From Bog-473 sp036268485 (GTDB lineage Bacteria > Actinomycetota > Acidimicrobiia > Acidimicrobiales > RAAP-2): 64,000 nucleotides of DNA. Positions 53,937-62,108 of this stretch are shown here, one piece after another. Made by a program: the position numbers and the translations under genes. The notes beneath the pieces are model-generated. The model was not told the DNA's origin. It saw nothing but the letters and a program-made list of their open reading frames with translations, and did no database searches. Position 1 is the first letter of the stretch. The number at the start of each line of letters is the position of its first letter. The stretch lies in the NCBI GenBank assembly GCA_036268485.1, contig DATAUC010000091.1, positions 62,001 to 126,000 on the forward strand, read 5' to 3'.

Positions 53937-55418
53937 TCAGGCGTGGCGCAGGTCGCGCCGGACCACCTTGCCCATGGCGTTGCGCGGCAGCGATTCGACC
54001 ACCCGGTAGGTCCGCGGCAGCTTGTAGGTCGAGAGCTCCCGGGCGGCCAGGAGGCGCACGGCCTCGATGTCGGGCGGGCCGTCACGGCCAACCAGAAATG
54101 CCGTCACCGACTCGCCCCATTCCTCCGAGTCCTGGCCGACAACGGCCACCTCCAGCACGGATGGGTGGCTGGCCAGCACGGCTTCCACCTCGGCCGGATA
54201 CACGTTGTGGCCCCCGGTGATGATGAGCTCGGTGCGCCGGCCCCGGATGGAGATGTACCCGTCGTCGGCCACCGAGGCCAGATCGCCGGTGGCGAACCAC
54301 CCGTCGTGCCACATGGCTGCGGTGGCCTCGTCCCGTTCCCAGTAGCCCCGGCAGACCGACGGCCCGCGGACCAGCAGCTCCCCGATGCCGTCCTCATCCG
54401 TCTCTCCAATGGTGGCCTCCACTCCGGGGAGCGGCAGGCCGACGGAACCGGGACGGCGCTCCCCCTGCAGCGGATTGGAGAGGGTCAACAAGGTCTCGGA
54501 CATGCCGTAGCGCTCGAGGACCTGCACCCCGTACTCGCGGTCGAACTGGTGCCAGAGGTCGGCGGGGAGGGGGGCGGATCCCGCCACACAGAGCCGGAGG
54601 GAAGCCAGCTCGGCCGCCCGGCCCGATTGGGCCAGCCGGTGGTACATGGTGGGCACACCGAAGAACATGGTGCTGAGCGGAACGGCATCGGCCACCGCGT
54701 CGGGTCTGAACCGGTCAAAGATGGTGGCACTAGCCCCGCGGGCCAGCGTGCCGAAGAGGCCGGCGCACAATCCGTGCACGTGGAAGAGAGGCAAGGCGAG
54801 GATGAGGTCATCGTCTGCCTGCCAATCCCAGGCCTCCCCGATGGCGTCGGTGCCCGCCAGCAATGAGGCGTGGGTGTGCACGGCCCCTTTGGGCTCGCCG
54901 GTGGTGCCCGAGGTGTAGACGATGAGGGCGTCGTGGGAGGGGTCAGACGTATCGAGGAAGGGATCGAGGCCGGTGGTGCCCTCGGGTGCCGCGTCGTGCG
55001 GGTACATGAGGCGCACGACGGCCTTTGCCGCGTCCACCATGTCAGCCCGGTCGGGGCGATCGACGATGGCCACCTTCGGGCGAACGTCCTCAATCACATA
55101 GGCCAGCTCACTCTGCGTCTGGGCCGCACTGACCGGCACCACCACCGCTCCGAGGCGCAGCGCACCGAGGAGCACGACAATGGAGTCGAGGGACGACCCG
55201 CAGCACCAGATGACCCGGTCCCCTGGCGCGACGCTCAGGGAGCGCAGGGTGGCCGCCGCCCCAGCCGTTCGGTCGAGCAGCGATTGTCCAGTCAGGGCCT
55301 CGTCCTCCCCTTCGCCATTGAACAGGACCTCTTGCTCGGGGTTGGCTCGCCAGAGGGCGGCCCATCGGGTGAGCAGGGTCTCGTCCAGCGACACGTGTCG
55401 GGGCGGGCCTGACGTCAT
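53937..55418 (-). CDS. MatB-like acyl-CoA synthetase (AMP-forming)
   Basis: A 493-residue adenylate-forming enzyme: the P-loop LIVYTSGTTGEPKGAVHTHASLL, LALPLFHVHGLCAGLFG, MFFGVPTMYHRLAQ, ERYGMSETLLTLSNPLQGERRPGSVG, the hinge GRRTELIITGGHNVYPAEVE and the lysine in LPRNAMGKVVRRDL. The HVHGL, YGMSET and SNP-GERRPGSVG pattern is closest to MatB (malonyl-CoA synthetase), so a short dicarboxylic or other short acid may be the substrate. A longer frame to 56099 exists only because the opposite-strand mannosidase is open in that frame; ATG 55418 is the start. It is 12 bases from the divergent mannosidase start. Confidence 0.85.
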   Translation of the reverse strand: MTSGPPRHVSLDETLLTRWAALWRANPEQEVLFNGEGEDEALTGQSLLDRTAGAAATLRSLSVAPGDRVIWCCGSSLDSIVVLLGALRLGAVVVPVSAAQTQSELAYVIEDVRPKVAIVDRPDRADMVDAAKAVVRLMYPHDAAPEGTTGLDPFLDTSDPSHDALIVYTSGTTGEPKGAVHTHASLLAGTDAIGEAWDWQADDDLILALPLFHVHGLCAGLFGTLARGASATIFDRFRPDAVADAVPLSTMFFGVPTMYHRLAQSGRAAELASLRLCVAGSAPLPADLWHQFDREYGVQVLERYGMSETLLTLSNPLQGERRPGSVGLPLPGVEATIGETDEDGIGELLVRGPSVCRGYWERDEATAAMWHDGWFATGDLASVADDGYISIRGRRTELIITGGHNVYPAEVEAVLASHPSVLEVAVVGQDSEEWGESVTAFLVGRDGPPDIEAVRLLAARELSTYKLPRTYRVVESLPRNAMGKVVRRDLRHA

Positions 55419-55433
55419 AATCTGGAGACTATG
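55416..55433. promoter_or_regulatory. Overlapping divergent -10 elements (mannosidase and synthetase)
   Basis: On the plus strand CATAAT (55416-55421) lies nine bases before ATG 55431; on the minus strand CATAGT (55433-55428) lies nine bases before ATG 55418. Each -10 includes the start codon of the other gene. Both transcripts would begin at or beside their start codons, so both could be leaderless. The two promoters cannot be occupied at once, so the genes may be mutually exclusive. A GGAG before the mannosidase ATG could also serve as a ribosome site. Confidence 0.5.
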
Positions 55434-58100
55434 ACACCACGCCGCATTGCCATCGTCCCGCATTCCCACTGGGACCGCGAGTGGTACAAGTCCTACCAGG
55501 ACTTTCGTCTCAACCTGGTCGACATGATCGACATGCTGCTGCCCCTGCTCGAGTCGGACGCCAGCTATCCGTACTTCATGCTCGACGGGCAGATGGCGGT
55601 GGTCGACGATTACCTGGAGGTGCGGCCCGAGGCGGAGAGCCGCTTGCGGGCCTTGGCCGCAGCCGGTCGGTTGAGCATGGGGCCGTGGTACATCCTCATG
55701 GACGAGTTCCTTACCTCGGGCGAGACCATCATCCGCAACCTGCAGATGGGCATTGAGCGGGGGGCCGCCTTCGGGGGTGCCATGTCCGTCGGCTACCTGC
55801 CCGACATGTTCGGGCACATCGCCCAGATGCCGCAGATCCTGCGGGAAGCCGGCTTCGAGCACACCGTGGTCTGGCGCGGCGTGCCGTCGACCGTGACCAA
55901 GACCGCCTTCACCTGGTCCGCCCCCGACGGCTCCTCGGTGCGGGCCGAGTACCTGCCCGTCGGTTACGGCAACGGGGCGGCGTTGCCCGACGACGCCAAG
56001 GCCCTCCTGCGCCGGACCACCGACCACGTCAAGGAAGTGGAGCCCTTCCTGTTCCAGGACCTGCTCTGCATGAACGGTTCGGATCATCTCTTCCCCCAAC
56101 CCTGGCTGGGTCGCGTGGTGGCCGAGGCCAACGACCTGCAGGACGACTTCGTCTTCGAGGTCACGTCGCTGCCGAAGTATCTAGCGACGGCGCCGACGGA
56201 AGGGCTGGAGCGCTGGGAAGGCGAGCTCCGGTCGGGCAGCCGGGCCAACATGCTGATGGGCGTCACCTCCAACCGGGTCGATGTCAAGCGCATGGGTGCT
56301 CTGGCCGAGCGCGAGCTGGAGAAGCGGGCCGAACCGCTGACCGCTTTGTTCCGTACGTCGGCGGAGTGGCCCGGCGAGTTGCTGGCACTGGCCTGGAAGG
56401 AGATGGTGCGCAACTCGGCCCACGACTCCATCTGCGCCTGCTCGGTCGACGACGTGGTGGACGCCGTACTGCACCGCTACGCCGAGGCCCGCACCATCGG
56501 GAGCGGCCTGGCCGAGCGGGCCGTCAAGTCCCTGGCCCGCAGCTTGCCCGACCAGGGGACCTTCCTCCTCAATAGCGTGCAGCGCGCTCGGGGCGGGGTG
56601 GTCGAACTGGTCGTTCCGGCCGACGATGCCGCCACCGACGATGTGCAGGTCCTCTCGCAGAGCATCGGGCTGCCCGGGCAGATGGTGCTCGATGCCAATA
56701 CGGTGCGCACCGTCCTCGGCATGCTGCAGGGTCCCAAGATCAGCGATGACGCCTGGGTGCAGGAGATCTCCATTGAAGAGGACGACGAGGGTATCGGCAT
56801 CACCATCCGGGTCGGCACCGAGGAGCGGCCCAACGTGGCCATCGCCGAGGCCAAGCAGGACATCTACACCAAGCTGGGCGCCCGCCCCGATGCCGTCATC
56901 CGGATCAACCTGGACCAGCCGGCCACCCGCCGCATCGCGGCCCGGGTCGACTCGGTGCCGGGCTACGGCTGGAAGCCGTTTGTGGCCGCGGCCCTGGCGC
57001 ACCCGATCGCGGTCACCACGGTGGACGGCGTGGTGTCGGCCTCCAACGGATTGCTCGATGTGGTCGTCGACGGCGCGCTGGGCACCTTCTCGCTCAACGG
57101 CCGGCCCGGCTACGGCCAGCTGGTCGACGGCGGCGACCTGGGCGACTCCTACAACTACTCCCCGCCCCGCAACGACGCCTTCGTGGACACGCCGACGGCT
57201 GTCAGCGTCACCGTGGTGGAACCGGGTCCGGTGCGGGCCAAGGTGGCCATCGCCTCCACCTATGTCTGGGCCGACCACGTGGACGGCGGGTCCCAGGCGC
57301 GGCTCGGGGAACACAGCGTGGTGGTCGAGACGTTGCTGGAACTACGGGCTGGTGAGCCAGTGCTGCGGGTGACCACCTCCTTCGTCAATCCCAGCCGCGA
57401 CCATCGCCTACGGGTCCACCTGCCCCTGCCCGAGCCGGCACCGGCGTCGGTGGCCGAGTGCGCCTTCGCCACCGTCACCCGCGGGCTGACCGTCGAGGGC
57501 CGGGCCGACGAGTACGGCTTGCCCACGGCGCCGGCCCGGCGCTTCGTCTCGGCCGGGTCCCTGACCGTGGTGCACGAGGGTGTGTGTGAGTACGAGCTGA
57601 TCGACATTGAGGACGGACCGACGGGCCCGTTGGCCAACACCATCGCCCTGACGGTGTTGCGCTCGACCGGCATGCTGTCCCGCCTCGGCATGACGTACCG
57701 GCCGTTCCCGGCCGGACCGCTCACGCCGGTCGACGGCCTGCAGATGGCCGGACGGAACGTGTCGCTGACGTACGCCCTGGCCCTGGGGGTGGACGATCCC
57801 TACGCCCTGGCCGACGACGTGCTGGTCCCCCTCGATGTGGTGGGGTCACTCGGCGGCGGGAATCGGGCGGCCGAGGGGAGCGCGTTCACCATTGACGGGG
57901 CCGAGGTCAGCGCGTTACGCCGGGAGGCCGGCGTGCTCGAAGTGCGCGTCTTCAATCCCCGCTCCGAGCCGACGACCGTGTCGTTGCCGGGACAGTCCGG
58001 CTGGTTGGTCGATCTGCGCGGCTTCCCCCGGGAGCACTTCGAGGGATCGTTCCCGCTACGACCCTTCGGGATCGCCACCGCCCGGCTTCGCGCCGACTGA
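55431..58100 (+). CDS. GH38 alpha-mannosidase
   Basis: An 889-residue glycosidase. The catalytic N-terminal domain has RIAIVPHSHWDREWY (zinc H13 and D15), then SVGYLPDMFGHIAQMPQIL with nucleophile D125, VVWRGVP and MNGSDHLFPQP for the zinc-bound region. The C-terminal half is the long beta-sandwich set of the family. No signal peptide is seen, so it is probably cytoplasmic and cuts alpha-mannosides taken up by the cell or turned over from its own glycans. The length is normal. The 3' end overlaps the convergent cyclase gene by 45 bases. Confidence 0.93.
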   Translation: MTPRRIAIVPHSHWDREWYKSYQDFRLNLVDMIDMLLPLLESDASYPYFMLDGQMAVVDDYLEVRPEAESRLRALAAAGRLSMGPWYILMDEFLTSGETIIRNLQMGIERGAAFGGAMSVGYLPDMFGHIAQMPQILREAGFEHTVVWRGVPSTVTKTAFTWSAPDGSSVRAEYLPVGYGNGAALPDDAKALLRRTTDHVKEVEPFLFQDLLCMNGSDHLFPQPWLGRVVAEANDLQDDFVFEVTSLPKYLATAPTEGLERWEGELRSGSRANMLMGVTSNRVDVKRMGALAERELEKRAEPLTALFRTSAEWPGELLALAWKEMVRNSAHDSICACSVDDVVDAVLHRYAEARTIGSGLAERAVKSLARSLPDQGTFLLNSVQRARGGVVELVVPADDAATDDVQVLSQSIGLPGQMVLDANTVRTVLGMLQGPKISDDAWVQEISIEEDDEGIGITIRVGTEERPNVAIAEAKQDIYTKLGARPDAVIRINLDQPATRRIAARVDSVPGYGWKPFVAAALAHPIAVTTVDGVVSASNGLLDVVVDGALGTFSLNGRPGYGQLVDGGDLGDSYNYSPPRNDAFVDTPTAVSVTVVEPGPVRAKVAIASTYVWADHVDGGSQARLGEHSVVVETLLELRAGEPVLRVTTSFVNPSRDHRLRVHLPLPEPAPASVAECAFATVTRGLTVEGRADEYGLPTAPARRFVSAGSLTVVHEGVCEYELIDIEDGPTGPLANTIALTVLRSTGMLSRLGMTYRPFPAGPLTPVDGLQMAGRNVSLTYALALGVDDPYALADDVLVPLDVVGSLGGGNRAAEGSAFTIDGAEVSALRREAGVLEVRVFNPRSEPTTVSLPGQSGWLVDLRGFPREHFEGSFPLRPFGIATARLRAD

Positions 58101-59357
58101 ACCGGACGCGCCGGGCGAGCGGTTGCTGGTCAGCAGTCGTTCACCCACTTCCCGCAGCTCCTCCAGATCGCGCAGCACCTCGGACAGGCGCTCCCAGCGT
58201 GTGTTCCGTCGGCGGTCGGCCGCCACCCCGGTGCCGGCAGCCTCGTGGCCGGCGCGACCGGCCCACCACAGCTGGACCCGGCCCAGATCCTTGAGCAGGC
58301 GGGGCCGCAGGGCCTCGGCCGTGAACTCGTCGGGCGCTTCCTCCATCAGGGCGGTGTGGAACTCGTCGGACATGAGGACGGTGCCCGGATTGCCGATGTT
58401 GACGATGCGGTGGGCCAGATTGACCGTGCTGCCGAAGTAGTCGCCGTCGCGTAGGAGCACCGGGCCGAAGGCCAGGCCGACCCGAACGTCGGAGAGCAAC
58501 TCGTCGTCGGCGTAGGCGTCGGCCAGATTGAGACCGATGCGGGCGGCGTCGGCCACGCTGCTGACGACGAACATGACCTCGTCGCCGATCATCTTGACCA
58601 CCCGACCGCCGAGACCGGTCACGATGTCGTGGGACAGCTCCTCGAACCGCCGCACCACGGCGGCCAGTTCCTGGTCGCTCAGGTGCTGGCTCAACAAGGT
58701 GAAGCCCACCATGTCGGCGAAGCCCACGGCGAGCACCGGGCTCTCACCGGGTGCCACCCCGTGGCTGCGCAGCATCATGGAGCGCTGGATGCCCGCCGCC
58801 ACCTGGCGGCGCCAGACGAACTCGAGGAGCCGGGCCATGGCCGGGATGGTCACGTCGGCCACGCTGGCGAAAGCGTCGGCGGCCAGCACCGAATCGACTT
58901 CGGTGGCCGCCATGTCGCCCGGCACCAGCTCGGCTTCGGCGATGCGGGCCATGGAGGAGCCGATGACCCGCGCCAGCTGCAGTGCGGTGTCGGTGCGGGC
59001 CGCCCCCAACGCCTGCATGCCCTGGAAGAGACGAACGGCCTCGAGGTCCAGATCGGTGAACGACCGATCGTCGTCGCTGACATTGGGAAAACCCAGGGCC
59101 CGCCAGAAGCGCTCCAGCGTGTTGAGATCGACCCCGGTCAGTTCGGCCACCTCGCCGCGGGTGTAGCGCCGTCGGCTGGGCACCAGCATGCGATCGACCA
59201 CGAAGAGGTCCAGGACGTCATCGGCCACCGCCTGGTCGATCTCCTCGTCGGTGGCCCCGTTCATGAGAAGCAGTTCGCGCACGTGGGCCAAGGCCACATC
59301 GCGCCGGGTCTCGTCGAAGCCGGCGGAGAGACCGCCGTGACCGAAGAGGCCGCTCAC
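58056..59357 (-). CDS. Class III adenylate cyclase with a MerR-like N-terminal region
   Basis: The catalytic domain (about 205-345) has AVGFADMVGFTLLSQHLSDQ (first metal D), VVKMIGDEVMFV (substrate K and second metal D) and GDYFGSTVNLAHRIVNIG (specificity D/T region and the transition-state N and R). The N-terminal 190 residues contain YTRGEVAELTGVDLNTLERFWRALGFP, a MerR-like helix-turn-helix pattern, and helical parts, as in the pH-regulated mycobacterial cyclase Rv1264 group. It likely makes cAMP. I prefer GTG 59357, which overlaps the stop of gpsA (GTGA) and gives 433 residues; the frame also opens from 59390. The C-terminal tail (RSPGASGSVGAKPGGG) is unstructured. Confidence 0.85.
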   Translation of the reverse strand: MSGLFGHGGLSAGFDETRRDVALAHVRELLLMNGATDEEIDQAVADDVLDLFVVDRMLVPSRRRYTRGEVAELTGVDLNTLERFWRALGFPNVSDDDRSFTDLDLEAVRLFQGMQALGAARTDTALQLARVIGSSMARIAEAELVPGDMAATEVDSVLAADAFASVADVTIPAMARLLEFVWRRQVAAGIQRSMMLRSHGVAPGESPVLAVGFADMVGFTLLSQHLSDQELAAVVRRFEELSHDIVTGLGGRVVKMIGDEVMFVVSSVADAARIGLNLADAYADDELLSDVRVGLAFGPVLLRDGDYFGSTVNLAHRIVNIGNPGTVLMSDEFHTALMEEAPDEFTAEALRPRLLKDLGRVQLWWAGRAGHEAAGTGVAADRRRNTRWERLSEVLRDLEELREVGERLLTSNRSPGASGSVGAKPGGGDPEGS

Positions 59358-60376
59358 GCCTGCAGTCCGCGCAGGAGCGCCTCGTCCCACTCAGGGCGAG
59401 ATGGGCGGTCCATCAGCGACAGCAACGCCTCGCGAGGTGAGCACCGCCCCTCGACGATGGCTTCCACCTGCTCGGCAATGGGCATCTCGACACCGTGCGA
59501 GCGGGCCAGCGCGACCAGGGGGCCGGCGCTCTTGACCCCTTCGGCCACCATGTGCATGCCGTTGATGATCTCCTCGAGTGACCGGCCCTGGCCCAGTTCG
59601 AAGCCCACGGTACGGTTACGGCTCTTCGGGCTGGCGCAGGTGGCCACCAGGTCGCCCACGCCGGCCAGGCCCCCGAAGGTGAGCACCTGCCCACCGACAG
59701 CCACACCGAGCCGACCCAGTTCAGCCAGGCCCCGGGTGATGAGAACGGCGCGTGTGTTCTCCCCGAAGCCCAGGCCGTCGCAGATGCCGGCGGCGATGGC
59801 CATCACGTTCTTCGATGCGCCGGCGATCTCGCAGCCGACCACGTCGGTGCCCATGTAGACACGGAAGGTGCGGGTGTGCACCAGGTCCTGCACCCGCCGG
59901 GCCAGGTCCTCATCGGGCAGCGCCACCACGCTGGCGGCCGGCTGCCCTTCGGCCACTTCGCGAGCCAGGTTCGGTCCCGTCAGGACACCGGCGGGCACGT
60001 CGGGCAGCACGGCCGAGATCACCTGGGACATGCGCAGGTTGGTCCCCACCTCAATGCCCTTGGACAGGCTGACGATGGCGGCGAACTGACCGGCCAACGG
60101 GACGAGGTCGCTGAGCACGGTGCGGAACCCGTGGGATGGCACCGCCATGAAGATGATCTCCGCGCCCGACACCGCCTCTTCCAATGAGGAGGTGGCTGTC
60201 AATTGGTCCGGGAGGCGCACGCCAGAGAGATAGGTGGCGTTCTCCCGGGTCTCCTCAATAGAGGCGGCCAACTCCGGGGAGCGCACCCACAACGAGGTCG
60301 GCCGGGCCGCCCCGACCAGGGCCGCGACGGCGGTGCCCCAGGATCCGGCTCCGATGACCGCCACCCGTTCACTCAT
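59354..60376 (-). CDS. gpsA: NAD(P)-dependent glycerol-3-phosphate dehydrogenase
   Basis: A 340-residue enzyme with the Rossmann start RVAVIGAGSWGTAVAALVG, then FMAVPSHGF, SLSKGIEVGTNLRMSQVI, GPNLAREVAEGQPAASVV and the catalytic GASKNVMAIAAGICDGLGFGENT (K). It makes glycerol-3-phosphate for phospholipids from dihydroxyacetone phosphate. ATG 60376 gives the usual length; the longer frame to 60451 is wrong. It is coupled to the cyclase gene by GTGA and divergent from cofC. Confidence 0.95.
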   Translation of the reverse strand: MSERVAVIGAGSWGTAVAALVGAARPTSLWVRSPELAASIEETRENATYLSGVRLPDQLTATSSLEEAVSGAEIIFMAVPSHGFRTVLSDLVPLAGQFAAIVSLSKGIEVGTNLRMSQVISAVLPDVPAGVLTGPNLAREVAEGQPAASVVALPDEDLARRVQDLVHTRTFRVYMGTDVVGCEIAGASKNVMAIAAGICDGLGFGENTRAVLITRGLAELGRLGVAVGGQVLTFGGLAGVGDLVATCASPKSRNRTVGFELGQGRSLEEIINGMHMVAEGVKSAGPLVALARSHGVEMPIAEQVEAIVEGRCSPREALLSLMDRPSRPEWDEALLRGLQA

Positions 60377-60421
60377 GGCCCCGAGCCTACGGCGGCCGGG
60401 GGGCGGCGGCGCTCCCACCCG

Positions 60422-60427
60422 TACACT
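60422..60427 (+). promoter_or_regulatory. -10 element of cofC
   Basis: TACACT fits TAnnnT and ends seven bases before GTG 60435, so cofC is probably read from a leaderless transcript. No ribosome site is seen in front of the start. Confidence 0.45.
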
Positions 60428-60434
60428 GTCCCCG

Positions 60435-61052
60435 GTGTCCGCACGAGTCACGACCGCTCACGGTGCGACCACTCCCCTCCTGCCTTCCCATCTGGGCCGA
60501 GCCGTGGTCCTCATTCCGGTCAAAGGATTCGATCAGGCCAAGCGTCGCCTGGGCACGACCCTGAGCGATGACGGCCGACGGGAGCTGGTCCGCTCCATGG
60601 CCGAACAGGTGGTGCGGGCCTGCGCCCCGCTGCCCGCCGCCGTGGTCTGCGACGATCCCGATGTGGCCACCTGGGCCGAGGCATTGGGCGCCACCGTCAT
60701 GTGGGAGCCCGGACAGGGGCTCAACGGTGCCGTGCAAGCCGGGGTCGAACAATTGGCCGCTCTGGGCGTGCAGTGGGTAACGGTGGCCCACGGAGACCTG
60801 CCGCTGGCCCGCGACATCGGGTCATTGGCGGCGTTCGAGGGCATCACCCTGGTGCCCGATCGCCGCGATGACGGCACCAACGTCATGCGCCTTCCGGTGG
60901 GAAGTGGATTTCGCTTCGCCTACGGCCCGGGATCATTTCGGGCTCATGTGGCCGAAGGACTGCGGCTCGGCCTGCCGGTGCGCGTCCTGCGCATCCCCGC
61001 CTTGGCCTATGACGTCGACCTGCCGGCCGATGTGGCCGAGTTGCCGGGTTGA
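60435..61052 (+). CDS. cofC: CofC/FbiD guanylyltransferase of F420 synthesis
   Basis: A 205-residue nucleotidyltransferase: VVLIPVKGFDQAKRRLGTTLSDDGRRELVRSMAEQVV (binding of the nucleoside triphosphate), VVCDDPDVATWAEALGA, GLNGAVQAGVEQL, VTVAHGDLPLARD and GTNVMRLP. It activates 2-phospholactate, or phosphoenolpyruvate as in mycobacterial FbiD, with GTP for coenzyme F420. The start is GTG 60435 with no ribosome site but a -10 element seven bases before. It is divergent from gpsA, the arrangement I recall for gpsA and fbiD in mycobacteria. Confidence 0.9.
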   Translation: MSARVTTAHGATTPLLPSHLGRAVVLIPVKGFDQAKRRLGTTLSDDGRRELVRSMAEQVVRACAPLPAAVVCDDPDVATWAEALGATVMWEPGQGLNGAVQAGVEQLAALGVQWVTVAHGDLPLARDIGSLAAFEGITLVPDRRDDGTNVMRLPVGSGFRFAYGPGSFRAHVAEGLRLGLPVRVLRIPALAYDVDLPADVAELPG

Positions 61053-61090
61053 GCAATCAGGAGCACAGCAACCAGCCCCTGAATTGCAAA

Positions 61091-61114
61091 GTCGGGGGCC
61101 CGAAGGCCCCCGAC
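61091..61114 (-). terminator. Terminator of the H1-like gene
   Basis: On the minus strand GTCGGGGGCC-TTCG-GGCCCCCGAC is a perfect ten-base stem with a UUCG tetraloop, followed by TTTGCAATT. It ends the H1-like gene and, read from the plus strand, sits after cofC, so it may stop both. A second hairpin, CGTTCC-AAAA-GGAACG, is at 61121-61136. Confidence 0.8.
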
Positions 61115-61142
61115 CTCGCTCGTTCCAAAAGGAACGTACGGC

Positions 61143-61613
61143 TTAGCGCTTAACGGCGCGCTTCACTGCCTTGCGAGCCGGTGCGCGCTTGACAGCCTTC
61201 TTGGCTGGCGTGCGCTTCACGGCCTTCTTGGCTGGTGCCCGCTTGACCGCCTTCTTGGCCGGTGCGCGCTTGACAGCCTTCTTCGCTGGCGTGCGCTTCA
61301 CTGCCTTCTTGGCTGGCGTGCGCTTGACAGCCTTCTTCGCTGGCGTGCGCTTCACTGCCTTCTTGGCTGGTGTGCGCTTGACGGCCTTCTTCGCCGGTGC
61401 CCGCTTCACGGCCTTCTTGGCCGGTGTGCGCTTGACAGCCTTCTTGGCTGGCGTGCGCTTCACTGCCTTCTTTGCCGGTGCCCGCTTGACAGCCTTCTTG
61501 GCTGGCGTGCGCTTAACGGCCTTCTTGGCCGGGGCTCGCTTAACTGCTTTCTTTGCTGGAGCCCGTTTCACGGCCTTCTTGGCCGGGGCCCTTCTTTTCG
61601 CGGCTACTGCCAC
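61143..61613 (-). CDS. Histone-H1-like repeat protein (16 nonapeptide repeats)
   Basis: A 156-residue protein starting at GTG 61613 with GGGAGGTG upstream. After MAVAAKRRA it consists only of 16 copies of a nine-residue unit PAKKAVKRA or PAKKAVKRT (the last with PARKA) and ends VKR. It is strongly basic, about a third lysine and arginine, with alternating proline, as in H1 tails and in the C-terminal tail of mycobacterial HupB. It has no HU or other fold and probably binds DNA or RNA by charge. The position next to gpsA and cofC matches the hupB region as I recall it from mycobacteria, where HU is fused to such a tail. Confidence 0.85.
   Translation of the reverse strand: MAVAAKRRAPAKKAVKRAPAKKAVKRAPAKKAVKRTPAKKAVKRAPAKKAVKRTPAKKAVKRTPAKKAVKRAPAKKAVKRTPAKKAVKRTPAKKAVKRTPAKKAVKRTPAKKAVKRAPAKKAVKRAPAKKAVKRTPAKKAVKRAPARKAVKRAVKR
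61170..61590 (-). repeat. Tandem 27-base repeats coding for the PAKKAVKR units
   Basis: Sixteen consecutive 27-base units, near-identical, encode the H1-like repeat. Silent differences (A or T at the unit end in the protein, GCC/GCT/GCG codons) show that units were shuffled and not simply copied once. This can change length by slippage or recombination. Confidence 0.9.
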
Positions 61614-62108
61614 AGGTGCACCTCCCTAGGAGCATGGTCACTGAATAGAGGTGAAGCCTGCGCCACGATGATGTCGACATCACATCGCCGTGCGCACTGC
61701 CGCACCGATTTCTTTGTCGCTCGGATCAAATGACCAACGCGATGTGCAGTCAATGACATTCCTTCACGTGATCGATCCGTTCCTATTGCCCGAACCACCA
61801 TGAACGATCGAACATGTGGGCGTCGCGTGCTGCACACATTTGTGTGCGAGACCACTTGCACCACAGCACATCTCAACCCTCCATAACACTTCGGGTACAT
61901 ACATTCTTGGTTGTGGAAATGCCCAGGTCAAGCACCCTCCAAACGCGAAGCCATTTTGCAGATGAATTGGCAATGCCTTTTTGCGCTTTGTCATCGGCTC
62001 AATTCGTTGCGCATTGCATCCAAATCAAGTACGTCGCGTAATTTCTGTCGCTTCTTTTCATGTGATGTCCCATGGAATTGCGCGTGCACCCACGCGACGA
62101 TTTCTTGC
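61614..62108. other. Gene-poor, lower-GC stretch between H1-like gene and coupling ATPase
   Basis: About 495 bases with clearly more A and T than the rest of the window and no convincing gene. A minus-strand frame at 61604-61900 and a long plus-strand lead-in to the ATPase gene both have unnatural composition (many C, H and M residues). A 14-base perfect palindrome is at 61669-61682. The composition change suggests a different origin from the chromosome to the left, perhaps the edge of an inserted element. Confidence 0.6.
61669..61682. promoter_or_regulatory. 14-base perfect palindrome upstream of the H1-like gene
   Basis: TGATGTCGACATCA is its own reverse complement and lies 56 bases before the start of the H1-like gene. 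It fits a dimeric repressor or activator site for that gene. The binding protein is unknown. Confidence 0.35.

Noticed and set aside
55419..56099. N-terminal extension of the MatB-like synthetase to 56099
   Set aside because: It is the antisense of the GH38 gene and has no AMP-ligase features; the enzyme begins at 55418.
61170..61590. Regular tandem repeats that could be taken for a CRISPR array
   Set aside because: The 27-base units are directly adjacent, without spacers, and code in frame for the H1-like protein.
61604..61900. Minus-strand open frame of 98 codons upstream of the H1-like gene
   Set aside because: It overlaps the start and ribosome site of that gene, and its composition (many Cys, His, Met and Arg) is unlike a real protein here.
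61911..62108. N-terminal extension of the coupling ATPase from 61911
   Set aside because: The extension is rich in Cys, His and Ser, with no domain, and lies in the AT-richer gap; a start at 62109 or 62124 is more plausible.
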